Notes under the pieces: model-generated
What the model was told of the DNA's origin: nothing
The model's database searches: none
Seen by the model: only the letters and a program-made list of their open reading frames with translations
Assembly: GCF_019649015.1 (NCBI RefSeq)
Contig: NZ_BLPI01000001.1
Span: 3,281,001 to 3,345,000 of the forward strand
DNA length: 64,000 nt
DNA from: Agarivorans litoreus
Lineage (GTDB): Bacteria; Pseudomonadota; Gammaproteobacteria; Enterobacterales; Celerinatantimonadaceae
Reading direction: 5' to 3'
In this document: positions 53,769 through 63,231 of the stretch, piece after piece
Numbering within the stretch: the stretch's first letter is position 1
Layout: the number at the start of each line of letters is the position of its first letter
Made by a program: the position numbers and the translations under genes

Positions 53769-54062
53769 ATGCGAAAGATGGACAAAAAACGCGATAAGGA
53801 CATCGTAGCGGCTTTAACCGAGGTATGTGAGGACGCTAAGCAACGCTGTGAGGGTTTTGCGTGGATTAGCCACAGTGTTAACTTTCAGCGCTTTCCCGAC
53901 AGCTTGCTGGTGAGCTGCGCCTATGCAAGCCAATCTTTGTTAAGTGAGGCCAGTGAAAGTGGTGAACAACAGGAGCTTACTCAGCAAGTGGTGGCTGCGT
54001 TAGCGAACAAAGGGATAGTGATTTTAAAACCGCAACGGCAAATTAGGTTTATTAGCGAGTAA
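53769..54062 (+). CDS. Small conserved protein of unknown function
   Basis: 97 residues: MRKMDKKRDKDIVAALTEVCEDAKQRCEGFAW, then HSVNFQRFPDSLLVSCAYAS. It matches a conserved small protein of gammaproteobacteria that is often mislabelled a Fis-family regulator. There is no recognisable helix-turn-helix here. It follows the RND pump by 31 bases in the same direction. Confidence 0.8.
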   Translation: MRKMDKKRDKDIVAALTEVCEDAKQRCEGFAWISHSVNFQRFPDSLLVSCAYASQSLLSEASESGEQQELTQQVVAALANKGIVILKPQRQIRFISE

Positions 54063-54088
54063 GGGGCTTACTCGCTAATGGCTGAAGT

Positions 54089-54370
54089 TTATTCAGACTC
54101 TGGCCAAACAGTTTGTTGCTCAGATGGACCTTTTTCTTCGGCAAACTTAACCCGTATTTTATTACCTGCTTGCTTGCTTGAATTTAGCGCGGCAATGGCT
54201 GCATTGGCTTCTGTTTCGTCAAGCATGCTGACAAAGCCAAAACCTTTAGATTTGCCCGTCTCATTATCCAATACCAAATCGCAGCTTTCTACAGCGCCAT
54301 GGCTTTCGAATAAAGCGAGTAAGTCGGCTTCTGTAATGCTGCGAGCGAGGTTACGGACAAGTATTTTCAT
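54089..54370 (-). CDS. RNA-recognition-motif (RRM) protein
   Basis: About 93 residues: a single RRM with RNP2 (ILVRNLARSI) and RNP1 (KGFGFVSML), followed by a short acidic tail. The family includes cold- or stress-related RNA-binding proteins of bacteria. The ATG at 54370 has AGGTG upstream. It starts 119 bases after the exonuclease gene on the same strand. Confidence 0.93.
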   Translation of the reverse strand: MKILVRNLARSITEADLLALFESHGAVESCDLVLDNETGKSKGFGFVSMLDETEANAAIAALNSSKQAGNKIRVKFAEEKGPSEQQTVWPESE

Positions 54371-54489
54371 GGAACACCTATAATTGCGGGTGAATGTGTG
54401 CGAGTGAATGAATATGGCAGCGGGAAACTCGCGTGTTGCAATAGCCCAAGCTTGGCGCAAATTCATGGTTTGTTTTATCTCACACATTG

Positions 54490-55113
54490 TTACGCAATTT
54501 TGTGTAAAAAGCTCGCTACATTTGCTTTGCTCTTGCGACTAATTTGCTGCATTAGCGCAAAGCTTGGATTTATTAACGAATAGTGTTGCTCTAATTGCTC
54601 GAGTAAACACAGCCAAAGCTTGGCTGTTATTTCAGAATCGGCTAAGGCGCGGTGAAAAACACCATCATTGTCGATGTTATTGTAAGCGACTAAGCTGCCC
54701 AATTTGTGGTTGGGCGCGTCTTGAAATAGCCGGCGTGACAATAACATCGAGCAAGCAAAGTTGCCGTTAAGTCGTCGGCCTATTTGAGCAAACTCGGCTT
54801 CTAAAAAACGCTGATCAAAGGATGCGTTATGCGCCACCATATTGTGCTGGCCAACAAATTGATAAAAACGCTCCATTACCTCATCGCAAGGAGCTGCCCC
54901 TTGCAACATGGCATTAGTGATACCCGTGTAGTTTTCGATAAAAGAAGAGATGCGAAAGCCTGGGTTCATCAACTCTTGAAAGCGCGCTGTAGCTTGGCCA
55001 TCTTCTAGTAATACGGCACCAATTTCTATGGCTCTATCGCCTTGAGTTGGCGATAAACCAGTGGTTTCAAAATCGAGGACAACAACGGTATTAGCAGGGG
55101 CTTGAGCGGTCAA
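54490..55113 (-). CDS. DnaQ-family 3'-5' exonuclease
   Basis: 207 residues starting at TTG. The DEDDh residues are present: VVLDFETTGLSP (D, E), AHNASFDQRFLEAEF (D) and FHRALADSEITAKLW (H, D). The size and motif order match single-domain exonucleases such as Exo X or the stand-alone epsilon-like proteins. The substrate is DNA or RNA. No polymerase or helicase domain is attached. Confidence 0.92.
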   Translation of the reverse strand: MTAQAPANTVVVLDFETTGLSPTQGDRAIEIGAVLLEDGQATARFQELMNPGFRISSFIENYTGITNAMLQGAAPCDEVMERFYQFVGQHNMVAHNASFDQRFLEAEFAQIGRRLNGNFACSMLLSRRLFQDAPNHKLGSLVAYNNIDNDGVFHRALADSEITAKLWLCLLEQLEQHYSLINPSFALMQQISRKSKANVASFLHKIA

Positions 55114-55195
55114 TGGTGCGAGCTTCTAGTCATTAATTTGAGCCCACCATGGTAACGCCGCTCAGCGAAAAGGCAATGATTAAGGGGGCAGCTAA

Positions 55196-56509
55196 TTATT
55201 CTTTGTGGTCTTCGCTATTTTGGAATAGTGGTAGCTCTAGGGTAAATAAAGCGCCGCCTAGTTGGCTATCGCTTACACTGGCTTTACCGCAGTGGTTGGT
55301 GACAATTCGCTCGACAATAGATAAACCTAAACCATGACCACCGCTCTGGCGGCTGCGGCTATCATCTACCCGAGCAAAGGGCAGGAAAATTGATTCGCGG
55401 TATTTCTCGGGTACACCGCTACCATCATCATGTACTTCAAAAATGACCGATTTGTTGACCACATAAGCACGGATAAGAATGAGCTTTTCGGCATACTTTT
55501 GAGCGTTTACGATCAAGTTGTTTAAAGCGCGGCGCACTAGCTTTTCATCGGCCATTAAACTCAAACCCACCGGACATTCAATTTGAATCTTTAGTTTGGG
55601 GCTAAGCTTAGAGAGACGCTCACACATGTTGTAAAGCAAAGGGTAGGGGTTAATTGATTGCGGGTTTATTTCACGCGCTTTAGTTAGCTGAGAAAAACTA
55701 ATTAACTCGTGAGTTAGGTCTTCCAAGCTATCTAAGTCTTCATCCATCTCTTGAATGTGCTCATGCATGGTTTTCATGTCGGTAATTGAGCGCGTCATAT
55801 CCAAGGCAAAACGCAGATTGTTAATCGGGGTTTTAAGTTCGTGAGACGCCGCCATGGTCATCGAGTCTTGTTCTTGAATCAGCGACTTAAGTTTAGCGGC
55901 CATGCTATTTAAGCTACGCGCCATGTGATTAATCGGTGAAGGCGCTTTTTCGTTGGCGCTCACATCAAAATTTCCCTCTCCGAGCGCCTTAGTGACTTTA
56001 GCCAAACGATAGGTATGGCGAGTAATGGAGAAAGAGAACCACATTACGGTAGCGGCTAAACAGCCACCTATTAGCGCTACCATGTACCAAAATAGCCAAT
56101 CACCGTAATCAACAAACTCTTCGTCTAAATCTAACTCGAGAACCTGTTGGTCTGGCCATTGGTAATAAAGAACGATGTCGTCGTCATCTAAAAAGTTGCT
56201 TTTAACCGATATGTATTCGCCGTTACGCATTAGCTTTAAGCGGGCTTCTGCGTCTAGTTCTGTAATCGGAAAAATGCGGATAAAGAAAGGGAATTCTTCT
56301 TGGTAGCGAGTGAGTATTTTATTTACGTCTGGATTCTCTGCTTGCAGCAGATCTCGGTCTAGTAGGTAATAAATAGGCAGCACAATTTTGCGTATTTGTT
56401 CGCGCTCAATGTGCTGCACTTTTTCTTCAATAATCACGCCGTAAATAAAGGTGGCGGCAATAATTGATAACACCGATGACAGAAACAGCTTTAGAAATAA
56501 AGTAATCAA
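55196..56509 (-). CDS. Sensor histidine kinase of an OmpR-type two-component pair
   Basis: 437 residues, starting at TTG in an AT-rich context with a weak ribosome site. Helices near 1-22 and 137-158 bracket a periplasmic sensor. HAMP covers about 170-215. The phospho-accepting histidine is in MAASHELKTPINNLRFAL. The HATPase has N (NLIVNAQKYA), G1 (HDDGSGVPEKY), F and G2 (GHGLGLSIVERI) boxes. It lies 14 bases after the regulator, as in RstA/RstB-like systems. The signal and targets are unknown. Confidence 0.92.
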   Translation of the reverse strand: MITLFLKLFLSSVLSIIAATFIYGVIIEEKVQHIEREQIRKIVLPIYYLLDRDLLQAENPDVNKILTRYQEEFPFFIRIFPITELDAEARLKLMRNGEYISVKSNFLDDDDIVLYYQWPDQQVLELDLDEEFVDYGDWLFWYMVALIGGCLAATVMWFSFSITRHTYRLAKVTKALGEGNFDVSANEKAPSPINHMARSLNSMAAKLKSLIQEQDSMTMAASHELKTPINNLRFALDMTRSITDMKTMHEHIQEMDEDLDSLEDLTHELISFSQLTKAREINPQSINPYPLLYNMCERLSKLSPKLKIQIECPVGLSLMADEKLVRRALNNLIVNAQKYAEKLILIRAYVVNKSVIFEVHDDGSGVPEKYRESIFLPFARVDDSRSRQSGGHGLGLSIVERIVTNHCGKASVSDSQLGGALFTLELPLFQNSEDHKE

Positions 56510-56523
56510 GCGGGGTTAGCTCG

Positions 56524-57273
56524 CTATGCTGCTTTTACAAATAAATAGCCTTTACCACGCACCGACTTAATGTAGCGGTAAGGTGGCGTATTGTCGTTTA
56601 GCTTTTTACGTATAGTTGATACTCGCATGTCTAGCGAGCGGTCGAGGCCGTCGTAATCAATGCCACGCATTTCTCTAAATAGCACATCGCGCGGTAATAC
56701 GTGGCCTGCGTTGTCCATAAGAAAGTAAAGTAGGTCAAACTCGGCGTCGGTAAGTTCTAGCAGTTGCTCACCTAGCCAAATGCGGCGCTGAGTTTTGTCG
56801 GCAATCAGCTCTTGGCTGCTAATTCGGTTAGGATGGCGAACCGGTTCGCTATTGCTTAGCTGCAAGGCATCGATGGTACTGGCGCGTTCACTGCGGCGCA
56901 GTGCAGAGCGAAGCCTAGCGAGCAATACATGTGGGCGTAGTGGTTTACTTAAAAAGTCATCTACCCCTAAATTGAGCGCAGACACTTCGGTTACATCATC
57001 GCCTTGAGCGGTAACCATCAAGATCGGCCCAGAATAAAAGTCACGAACAACTTGGCATACTTGAATGCCGTCCATGCCTGGCAGCATTAAGTCTAGCAGC
57101 ACTGCATCTGGAGAATGTTTGGCAATTAGCGCTGGCGCTTGATCACCACGTTCTGAAGAAATTACCTCGAAGCCTTCGCTGCGCAAGAACGTAGCCACCA
57201 ACTGTTGTTGGCGCGAATCATCTTCAATTAATACGATTTTTTTTTGTTCTTGGCTCAACTTGTTTCCCTGCAT
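56524..57273 (-). CDS. OmpR/PhoB-family response regulator
   Basis: About 249 residues. The receiver (about 10-125) has IEDDSRQQQ, phospho-acceptor aspartate in VLLDLMLPGMDG, and the lysine in FLSKPLRP. The winged-helix domain (about 150-245) has LTDAEFDLLYFLMDNAGHVLPRD and DMRVSTIRKKL. The ATG at 57273 (MQGNK) has GAGGGAG upstream; an earlier ATG at 57297 is in frame. The divergent gene at 57526 (DUF2860) is the nearest candidate target. Confidence 0.92.
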   Translation of the reverse strand: MQGNKLSQEQKKIVLIEDDSRQQQLVATFLRSEGFEVISSERGDQAPALIAKHSPDAVLLDLMLPGMDGIQVCQVVRDFYSGPILMVTAQGDDVTEVSALNLGVDDFLSKPLRPHVLLARLRSALRRSERASTIDALQLSNSEPVRHPNRISSQELIADKTQRRIWLGEQLLELTDAEFDLLYFLMDNAGHVLPRDVLFREMRGIDYDGLDRSLDMRVSTIRKKLNDNTPPYRYIKSVRGKGYLFVKAA

Positions 57274-57525
57274 AGACAACTCCCTCAGCTGGCTCATTTT
57301 AGAGAGCCCTTAGGTCGATGCAATTACCACTTACAAAATTACGACAAATATCATTTAAATGTAAACTAATTCTCAATATCTAGTTTGGAATATCGGAAAA
57401 CAGTGACTATCCCTGACATAAGACTGACTGAGTGAGAATTTGTCGCATTTTACAATGTGCTCAACAAGTGGTTGCTCGGCATGCAAACGCATGCTTGAAA
57501 GTCTATTAAAGGGATAGGGAACAGG

Positions 57526-58542
57526 ATGAAAAAATTTCACACTAAGCGTCTATTAACAAGTAGCGTACTCGCTACGTTTGCATCTGTTGGTGCTGCCAAT
57601 GCTACTGGTTATGTAGACGATGAGGCTGGGTTTGGTTTTGAGTTATTGTTAGGTGGCATGGTGGGCCAGCAACAATCTCAGTTTGATACTGATGACGATA
57701 ACGCGCTGACTCAGGATCTTAATAACTCGGGCAATAAAAGTAGCGGTGTAAGCCTAGCTGTTTTAGCGGAGCTAAACTACACCTTCGCTAACAAGAAAAC
57801 CCAGATTTTCTTAGGTCAACAAGAAGAAAACATTGTACGTGGTCAAGACCAAGTTGAACTGGGTATTACCCAAATGGTGGGCGAGTATTCGCAGTTAGAA
57901 CTGGCGTATTTCCCTAAGCTGCCAGGTTTTAGTGAGACTTGGCAAGACCCATATTTAACCGGCAGTGCGCGGCAAAAAACCGATGCTGATAGCAGTGGTT
58001 TTAGGGTAGCTTGGCGTTATTTATTTGATACGCCACTAACCTTGCGTTACGGCTTTGCGGCAGCAGATATAGAAAACGAGCGTAGTGGTCAAGCCTTTGG
58101 TTTAGATGCTAACGAACAAAAGCGAATGCAACGTGACGGCAAGTATCACCGAATCTCTGCAGAGATTTTGGCTTACGATGAAGATGGATTTACCGTGACT
58201 CCTCAGCTTACCTATACCAAGGCTGATACCGATGGTGATGCAATGGCGTTTGATGCCTACGCCTTTGCCTTAGAAACCACCTACAGCTTTGCCGAGCGCC
58301 ACTTCACCAGCCTTTACATTAATTATGCTAAGCGTGACTACAAGGGCCGTAATCCGATATTTAACCAAACTCAGGGCGATGACGATTTTGCTATAAACGC
58401 CATTTATGGCTATGCCCAACCTTTTGATTTTGAGAATACCTCGGTATACCTGATGGCATCTTATGATAAAGGCGATAGCAATATTGCGTTCTATCAAAGC
58501 AAATCGTTAGGAGTGTTGATGGGCGTAGCCTACGAATTTTAA
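57526..58542 (+). CDS. DUF2860 outer-membrane beta-barrel protein
   Basis: 338 residues with a signal peptide ending near ANA. Beta-barrel features: alternating hydrophobic strands, a GYVDDEAGFGFELLLGGMVGQQQS start, and a C-terminal YEF. It fits the DUF2860 family of putative porins. It may carry small solutes. It is divergent from the two-component pair and followed at 28 bases by a secreted protein gene in the same unit. Confidence 0.88.
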   Translation: MKKFHTKRLLTSSVLATFASVGAANATGYVDDEAGFGFELLLGGMVGQQQSQFDTDDDNALTQDLNNSGNKSSGVSLAVLAELNYTFANKKTQIFLGQQEENIVRGQDQVELGITQMVGEYSQLELAYFPKLPGFSETWQDPYLTGSARQKTDADSSGFRVAWRYLFDTPLTLRYGFAAADIENERSGQAFGLDANEQKRMQRDGKYHRISAEILAYDEDGFTVTPQLTYTKADTDGDAMAFDAYAFALETTYSFAERHFTSLYINYAKRDYKGRNPIFNQTQGDDDFAINAIYGYAQPFDFENTSVYLMASYDKGDSNIAFYQSKSLGVLMGVAYEF

Positions 58543-58569
58543 TAGGCAGCAAAACAAGGAGTGGTAGCT

Positions 58570-59388
58570 ATGAGGGTAATGCAGCGTTGCAGAGTATTAC
58601 TGATTATTGGCTTGTGTAGTATGTTTGGCGCCCAAGTAGTGGCTGCTGCGCATGAGTCAAGAACCGTTATTTATCAGGTTGAGGTGGAAGGGGATGTGGT
58701 GGGCGTATACCAACGGAACCGAATCATCGATAACCAATTTCCTAATGGCTTAGTCATTGAGGAGGAGGTGGAATTAGATTTTAGTTTTCTGTGGTTTAAG
58801 GAGTTTTACCAGCGCAGCGGAAAAGTAATGTTAGATAATGGAGCTTTGAAACAGTTCGCTTTTAAGGTTGATGAAAATCAAGAAAGCTATTTAATTTTTG
58901 GCAATGATAAATTAGAGCAAGGTATCCATATCAATGCCTTAGAAAACCAAGCTAGCAGCAACTCCACATGGACCAATAAGCTGTTGCAGTTGATTGAGAA
59001 TCAGCATAACTCTAATGGCATGGCTCTATTGCTAAACCGTTTTGAGCAAGCTCCTGATGCTATTTTGCAACGCAGCGATTTTGATTCTGATTCTTTGAGT
59101 TTTCCTGATTACTTGATGGCATCCATTGATCATCAAAACACCCAGGTATTCAAAGTGCTAGATCTTGATGAGTTTGACATTATTCAGTATCAAGTTAAGT
59201 ACTTAGGAGAGAAACCATTAAGCGCTGCAAACCGAGTGTATGTTAGCCATGGATTTGCTTTGAATACCGAAGGAGAGAGCAGCGAGCTATGGTTAAGCAA
59301 AGATAAACTCGGGGCATTTATTGTGCAGCAAAGTGGGGTGGATGAAGGTGATAAATATACGGTATACATGCAACAGTATTTGTTTTAA
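58570..59388 (+). CDS. Secreted protein of DUF6134-like type
   Basis: About 272 residues with a signal peptide ending near VAAA. The mature part is rich in beta strands: YQVEVEGDVVGVYQRNRII ... LDFSFLWFKEFYQRSGKVML. This is like DUF6134 proteins by pattern, but weakly so. The ATG at 58570 has AGGAG upstream. It follows the DUF2860 gene and probably shares its transcript and its envelope location. Confidence 0.7.
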   Translation: MRVMQRCRVLLIIGLCSMFGAQVVAAAHESRTVIYQVEVEGDVVGVYQRNRIIDNQFPNGLVIEEEVELDFSFLWFKEFYQRSGKVMLDNGALKQFAFKVDENQESYLIFGNDKLEQGIHINALENQASSNSTWTNKLLQLIENQHNSNGMALLLNRFEQAPDAILQRSDFDSDSLSFPDYLMASIDHQNTQVFKVLDLDEFDIIQYQVKYLGEKPLSAANRVYVSHGFALNTEGESSELWLSKDKLGAFIVQQSGVDEGDKYTVYMQQYLF

Positions 59389-59742
59389 GTGCTGGCTAGT
59401 TTGGTAAATAACACATGAAGCCTGAATTTAATAGCGAACAATCCCAATAAAAAGTAGCCGCCCTACTGGCTTTCAAGTAAGCCTTCAGATTTGCATGATA
59501 ACTTAGATGATTAAATCTACACTATTTTGCTTAGCTCTCCTTTAAAAGCATTGGACAAGTTCTTTGAGGGCTGATTTAGCTTTAGTTTTTACAAGCGGCT
59601 TTTGCCGCTTTTTTAATGTTTACAACAATGATTTTAATTTCACAAAAATAGCTAATGCTTAGATAATTGATGTTTTTGAGCTTGCTTAAATCAAGAACTT
59701 AGCCTTAGTATCGGTTGGAGAATTTAATTACAGGGACGTTAG
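59389..59742. other. Intergenic region with a terminator
   Basis: 354 bases. A hairpin at 59593-59614 acts as a candidate terminator. The rest is AT-rich and probably contains the promoter of the P460-like gene. No other feature was seen. Confidence 0.5.
59593..59614 (+). terminator. Rho-independent terminator candidate
   Basis: Stem AAGCGGC / GCCGCTT with a TTTT loop and T-run, about 200 bases after the DUF6134-like gene. Confidence 0.75.
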
Positions 59743-60258
59743 ATGAAGGCTTTATCTCGATTTTTTTTAGCTAAGTTGTTGTTTATATTTAGTGCTTCGG
59801 TATTTGCTGATTCAATTGCCAGTTACCCGCCAGATTGGCGAGAATGGACTGTAGTAGGCATTAGCATGGTGCCAGGTAAAGATGTCGTTCTTCCGGAAGA
59901 AACGCCGCTGTTTATTCAAGAAGCGGTGGCAGCATATAACTGGATTAATGACGGAAAAGGCACCAAACTCACTACCTATGTTCATCCCGACAAGGTAGAC
60001 CAGTATTCTACCCATGGTCCTTATGATGATGGTGTAACCGTAGTAGGGGTATATGAAACCCCAGGCGTGGTGTTTGTTACTGAGCATTTAGCTGGTGAGC
60101 CTATATATGGCACCTATGATACGCAGGGAAATGATATTAGCTCTCAACATCCTACCTTTGAGCCGGAATTTTGTAGCCGCTGTCATACTGCTTATCAAGA
60201 TATTTGTATAAATGGTACCTGTAGCGTTCCAGTGATTGATTTATTTAACGATAAATAA
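59743..60258 (+). CDS. Periplasmic cytochrome P460-like protein with one CXXCH
   Basis: 171 residues with a signal peptide ending near VFA. YPPDWREWTVVGISMVPG and DGVTVVGVYETPG resemble the P460 fold. The haem motif C144-S-R-C147-H148 is intact, and four further cysteines (C-x-x-x-C near the end) are unusual. Haem may sense oxygen or NO in the periplasm. It ends five bases before the diguanylate cyclase gene, so the two are probably co-translated and may form a signal pair. Confidence 0.75.
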   Translation: MKALSRFFLAKLLFIFSASVFADSIASYPPDWREWTVVGISMVPGKDVVLPEETPLFIQEAVAAYNWINDGKGTKLTTYVHPDKVDQYSTHGPYDDGVTVVGVYETPGVVFVTEHLAGEPIYGTYDTQGNDISSQHPTFEPEFCSRCHTAYQDICINGTCSVPVIDLFNDK

Positions 60259-60263
60259 ACTAC

Positions 60264-61742
60264 ATGCCCTTCGCAAATGTAGTTAACAGGTTAAAAATTA
60301 GCCAGTTACTGTTGGTGTCACACCTTATTTTAGTCATTTGGCTGGTTTTTACCATGACCTACAATCGCTATCACAGCGAGTGGGGCACTCGCATTTCACA
60401 TGCAGTGAGTAGTGCTCGCACCAACAGCAACGCGATCATCGATTTGGTCTCCCCCTCGGCTGCTGGCCTTAATTACACTAATATTAAGCTTGATTCCGCA
60501 TTAAAGTTATACGCAGCGGCTGAAAACCTTTTGTTCTTTTCTGTGGAAGCAAATTCAGACTTTTCAGCGAAACGTTTTGGCTTTTCTTACATTAAAACTC
60601 CAGGAGTGGTATGGAAAACCAATATTGAAAAAGACGAGCTTGCAGAGGAAGAAGCGCAGTTAGCAGAGTTAAATCGGCGCTTAGAAGCAGAGGATGCAGA
60701 CCACGTTAAGCTAACTTTCTTGATTGGGCGGGCTCAAGAGCGTTTATTACGCCATTATCTCGATATTGGTAGACAAAAAGAGTTTCAAGGTAAGTTTCCA
60801 TTACCCAACATCGAGCAAGGTGGCTATCAGCTTAATTCTGAAAGTCAGCAATTGTTTTTGCATTTAGCTTTACGTAATCAACAAAAGGGAAGCATTTATT
60901 TGTTCTATGATGCTAAGCACCTTTATCAATTACAGCAAGAGATCTTAACCCAGTTACTGAAAGAAGCTATAACCGCTATTTTGTTTTCAGTGATTTTGAT
61001 TGTTTGGGCAAGCTGGTGGATTGTGCGACCGATTAAAAGATTAGCAACTGCCATGAGTGCCCAATTAAGGGATGTGGATATATCAAACATGCCAGAATTG
61101 GAACGAAAAGATGAAGTTGGTGTGCTCGCTCGGAAATTTCAAACACTAGTAAAACGTACTCAAGGACAAATTGTAGAACTAGAGCAGCTCTCTGAGGTAG
61201 ATGCATTAACGCAATTAGGCTCTCGCTTCTATTTCAATGTTTGTTCTAACGATTATCTAAATCAAGCAAAAAGAGCCAAGCAATGTTTAGGTTTTCTAAT
61301 TTGTGATTTGGATAATTTTAAGGCTTATAACGATAATTTAGGCCACCCTGAAGGAGATAAAGTGCTCAGGCGAGTTGGCTTGTCAATTCAATCTACCATG
61401 AAGCGAGATACCGATATGGCTTTTCGTTTGGGTGGAGAGGAGTTTGTGGTATTACTACAAACTCAACAAGCTGATGACATTTACCCTATTGCGATTCAGT
61501 TATGTCAGCAACTAGAAGGTTTGGAAATTGAGCATCCTAAGAATGCACCATTTGATGTAGTAACTATGTCCATAGGTGTGTGTTTTGCTCGTCCTGATGA
61601 CCTTCTTCAACTATCAGATATTGATCAGCTATATAAAGTTGCAGACCAAGCTTTGTATCGTGCTAAAGCTGCTGGTCGCAATGCTATCGAATTAACTCAA
61701 TGGACTTCCCAGCAGGACTCTCCCGATGATCAAAACAGTTAA
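60264..61742 (+). CDS. Membrane diguanylate cyclase with HAMP
   Basis: 492 residues. Helices near 13-31 and 234-254 enclose a periplasmic sensor of about 200 residues. HAMP lies at about 255-310. The GGDEF domain (about 325-480) carries G390-G-E-E-F394 in the active loop and the inhibitory site RDTD at 381-384. It should make cyclic di-GMP and be product-inhibited. The preceding gene may deliver a haem-linked signal to the periplasmic part. Confidence 0.93.
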   Translation: MPFANVVNRLKISQLLLVSHLILVIWLVFTMTYNRYHSEWGTRISHAVSSARTNSNAIIDLVSPSAAGLNYTNIKLDSALKLYAAAENLLFFSVEANSDFSAKRFGFSYIKTPGVVWKTNIEKDELAEEEAQLAELNRRLEAEDADHVKLTFLIGRAQERLLRHYLDIGRQKEFQGKFPLPNIEQGGYQLNSESQQLFLHLALRNQQKGSIYLFYDAKHLYQLQQEILTQLLKEAITAILFSVILIVWASWWIVRPIKRLATAMSAQLRDVDISNMPELERKDEVGVLARKFQTLVKRTQGQIVELEQLSEVDALTQLGSRFYFNVCSNDYLNQAKRAKQCLGFLICDLDNFKAYNDNLGHPEGDKVLRRVGLSIQSTMKRDTDMAFRLGGEEFVVLLQTQQADDIYPIAIQLCQQLEGLEIEHPKNAPFDVVTMSIGVCFARPDDLLQLSDIDQLYKVADQALYRAKAAGRNAIELTQWTSQQDSPDDQNS

Positions 61743-63189
61743 ACAACAAGCGCGTATTTGGATAGATAGTGATATCACCTTAGGTCAGAAAAATAGCTTA
61801 GTAAGCTATTGTGATGTAGATGATGGCTATGCAATTGCAGCTTTGCTGCGCTCAGTTGAAGTTGATGTTGTAGGCATAAGTAGCACCTTGGGCAATACCG
61901 ATAATATTGAAGTAAGTACCGCCGTTGCTAGCGATTTTATCAAGCGATTTGGCCCAAACAGTGTTGTAGTGAGTAAAGGCGCAGCCAAGCCTCTGGCAGA
62001 AGTTACCGACATTCCTGAAGGTGTTAAAGCGATGGCTCAGGCTTTGGAGGAAGGTTCGCTTAAGATATTAGGGATTGGCGCGGCCACCAACATTGCTTTA
62101 CTCATTAAGCATTATCCACAACTTATTAATAATATAGATGAAATTGTACTGCTAGCCGGCCGACAAAGCATCGATGATCATTTTGTTTCTGGTCATCATC
62201 AGCCCAAGCCGTTTCGAGATTTAAACTTTGAAGCCGATGTGGATGCTTACAAGCTCATTTTAGATACGCAAATAAGCCTCGTTCTAGTCCCTTATGAGGC
62301 GTGTAAGCCATTTTGGATTAAGCAACATGATCTACTGGGTATGCTTAAAACCAGTAAAGTTGCTAGGTATTTGGCAGAAAAGTCGGAACCTTGGTTACTT
62401 GAGTGGGAGTTAGTCTTTGGAGCGGGCGGCTTTAACCCCTTTGATCTGATTGCTGCTGCGTATCTCATTAATCAAGACTGGTTTAGCTCGGAGCTGTGGG
62501 ATGTTGAAATTACCCAAGGCCCTAGTGATACAGAAAAAGGACAAGATAAAGATTACCTTCTGTGCTCTAAGCATATTAAGTCTGGTCGACAGGTTCGTTA
62601 TTGCACGGCAATAAGTGATGTGAGTAAAGGTATCTTGCTAGATAAAATTAAAGCCCATGATATGCAGCATTTTGTTTTAGGGATGTCTCATATCAATATT
62701 GTTGTGGATGATGTAGAGAAAGCCACCGAGTTTTATCAGTCTGCCCTAGGCTTTGAAATGGCCAGAGATGCTCAAGGTGAGTTGATGGACTACCAAGGTG
62801 TAACCATGAGTGAGTTTGCTTTGGATGCCGGTATTAGTGATGGGAAAGTGGATGTAGATGTGCGTTTTTTAAAGCATCCGCAAGCTGGTATGTATTTGGA
62901 GCTAATGCATTATCGTTATCCTAAAGGTAACTCTACACTACCTCCACAAGCTAAAACCTACGATTTGGGTGGGCCTCGTCATGTTGCAATGGAAGTGAGC
63001 AACTGTAATGAAGTATTTCATTACTTAAAAGCCCACTCTGGGGTAACAATGATCAATACCAACAACAGCTATCATCCTGATAAATTAGACGGTTTCCCTA
63101 TTACTTTCTTTTATTGGATAGATCCTTACGGTGTGCAATGGGAGATGGAAGAAGGGCGACAAATGGGCTTATCTCGAGGCATTGTTTAG
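61726..63189 (+). CDS. Nucleoside hydrolase-VOC fusion protein
   Basis: 487 residues in two parts. Residues about 8-315 are an inosine-uridine nucleoside hydrolase: calcium-site aspartates in WIDSDITLG and CDVDDGYAIAALL, ISSTLGNTDN, and LNFEADVDAY. Residues about 325-475 are a VOC/glyoxalase-type domain (HINIVVDDVEKATEFYQSALGF, ending WIDPYGVQWEME). A fusion of these two is unusual. The start overlaps the preceding cyclase by 17 bases. It probably hydrolyses a nucleoside or related compound; the role of the VOC domain is unknown. Confidence 0.88.
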   Translation: MIKTVKQQARIWIDSDITLGQKNSLVSYCDVDDGYAIAALLRSVEVDVVGISSTLGNTDNIEVSTAVASDFIKRFGPNSVVVSKGAAKPLAEVTDIPEGVKAMAQALEEGSLKILGIGAATNIALLIKHYPQLINNIDEIVLLAGRQSIDDHFVSGHHQPKPFRDLNFEADVDAYKLILDTQISLVLVPYEACKPFWIKQHDLLGMLKTSKVARYLAEKSEPWLLEWELVFGAGGFNPFDLIAAAYLINQDWFSSELWDVEITQGPSDTEKGQDKDYLLCSKHIKSGRQVRYCTAISDVSKGILLDKIKAHDMQHFVLGMSHINIVVDDVEKATEFYQSALGFEMARDAQGELMDYQGVTMSEFALDAGISDGKVDVDVRFLKHPQAGMYLELMHYRYPKGNSTLPPQAKTYDLGGPRHVAMEVSNCNEVFHYLKAHSGVTMINTNNSYHPDKLDGFPITFFYWIDPYGVQWEMEEGRQMGLSRGIV

Positions 63190-63199
63190 GAGGTTAATG

Positions 63200-63221
63200 A
63201 GGCTGAGTGAAAGCTCAGCCT
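63200..63221. terminator. Terminator hairpin between convergent genes
   Basis: Stem AGGCTGAG / CTCAGCCT with a TGAAAG loop, extended by GTTAAT / AATAAC. A CTTTTT follows on the plus strand. It separates the hydrolase fusion gene and malE. Confidence 0.75.
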
Positions 63222-63231
63222 TAATAACTTT

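Noticed and set aside
53769-54062. Fis-family transcriptional regulator label for the 97-residue protein
   Set aside because: No helix-turn-helix region like that of Fis is visible; the label is probably a propagated database error.
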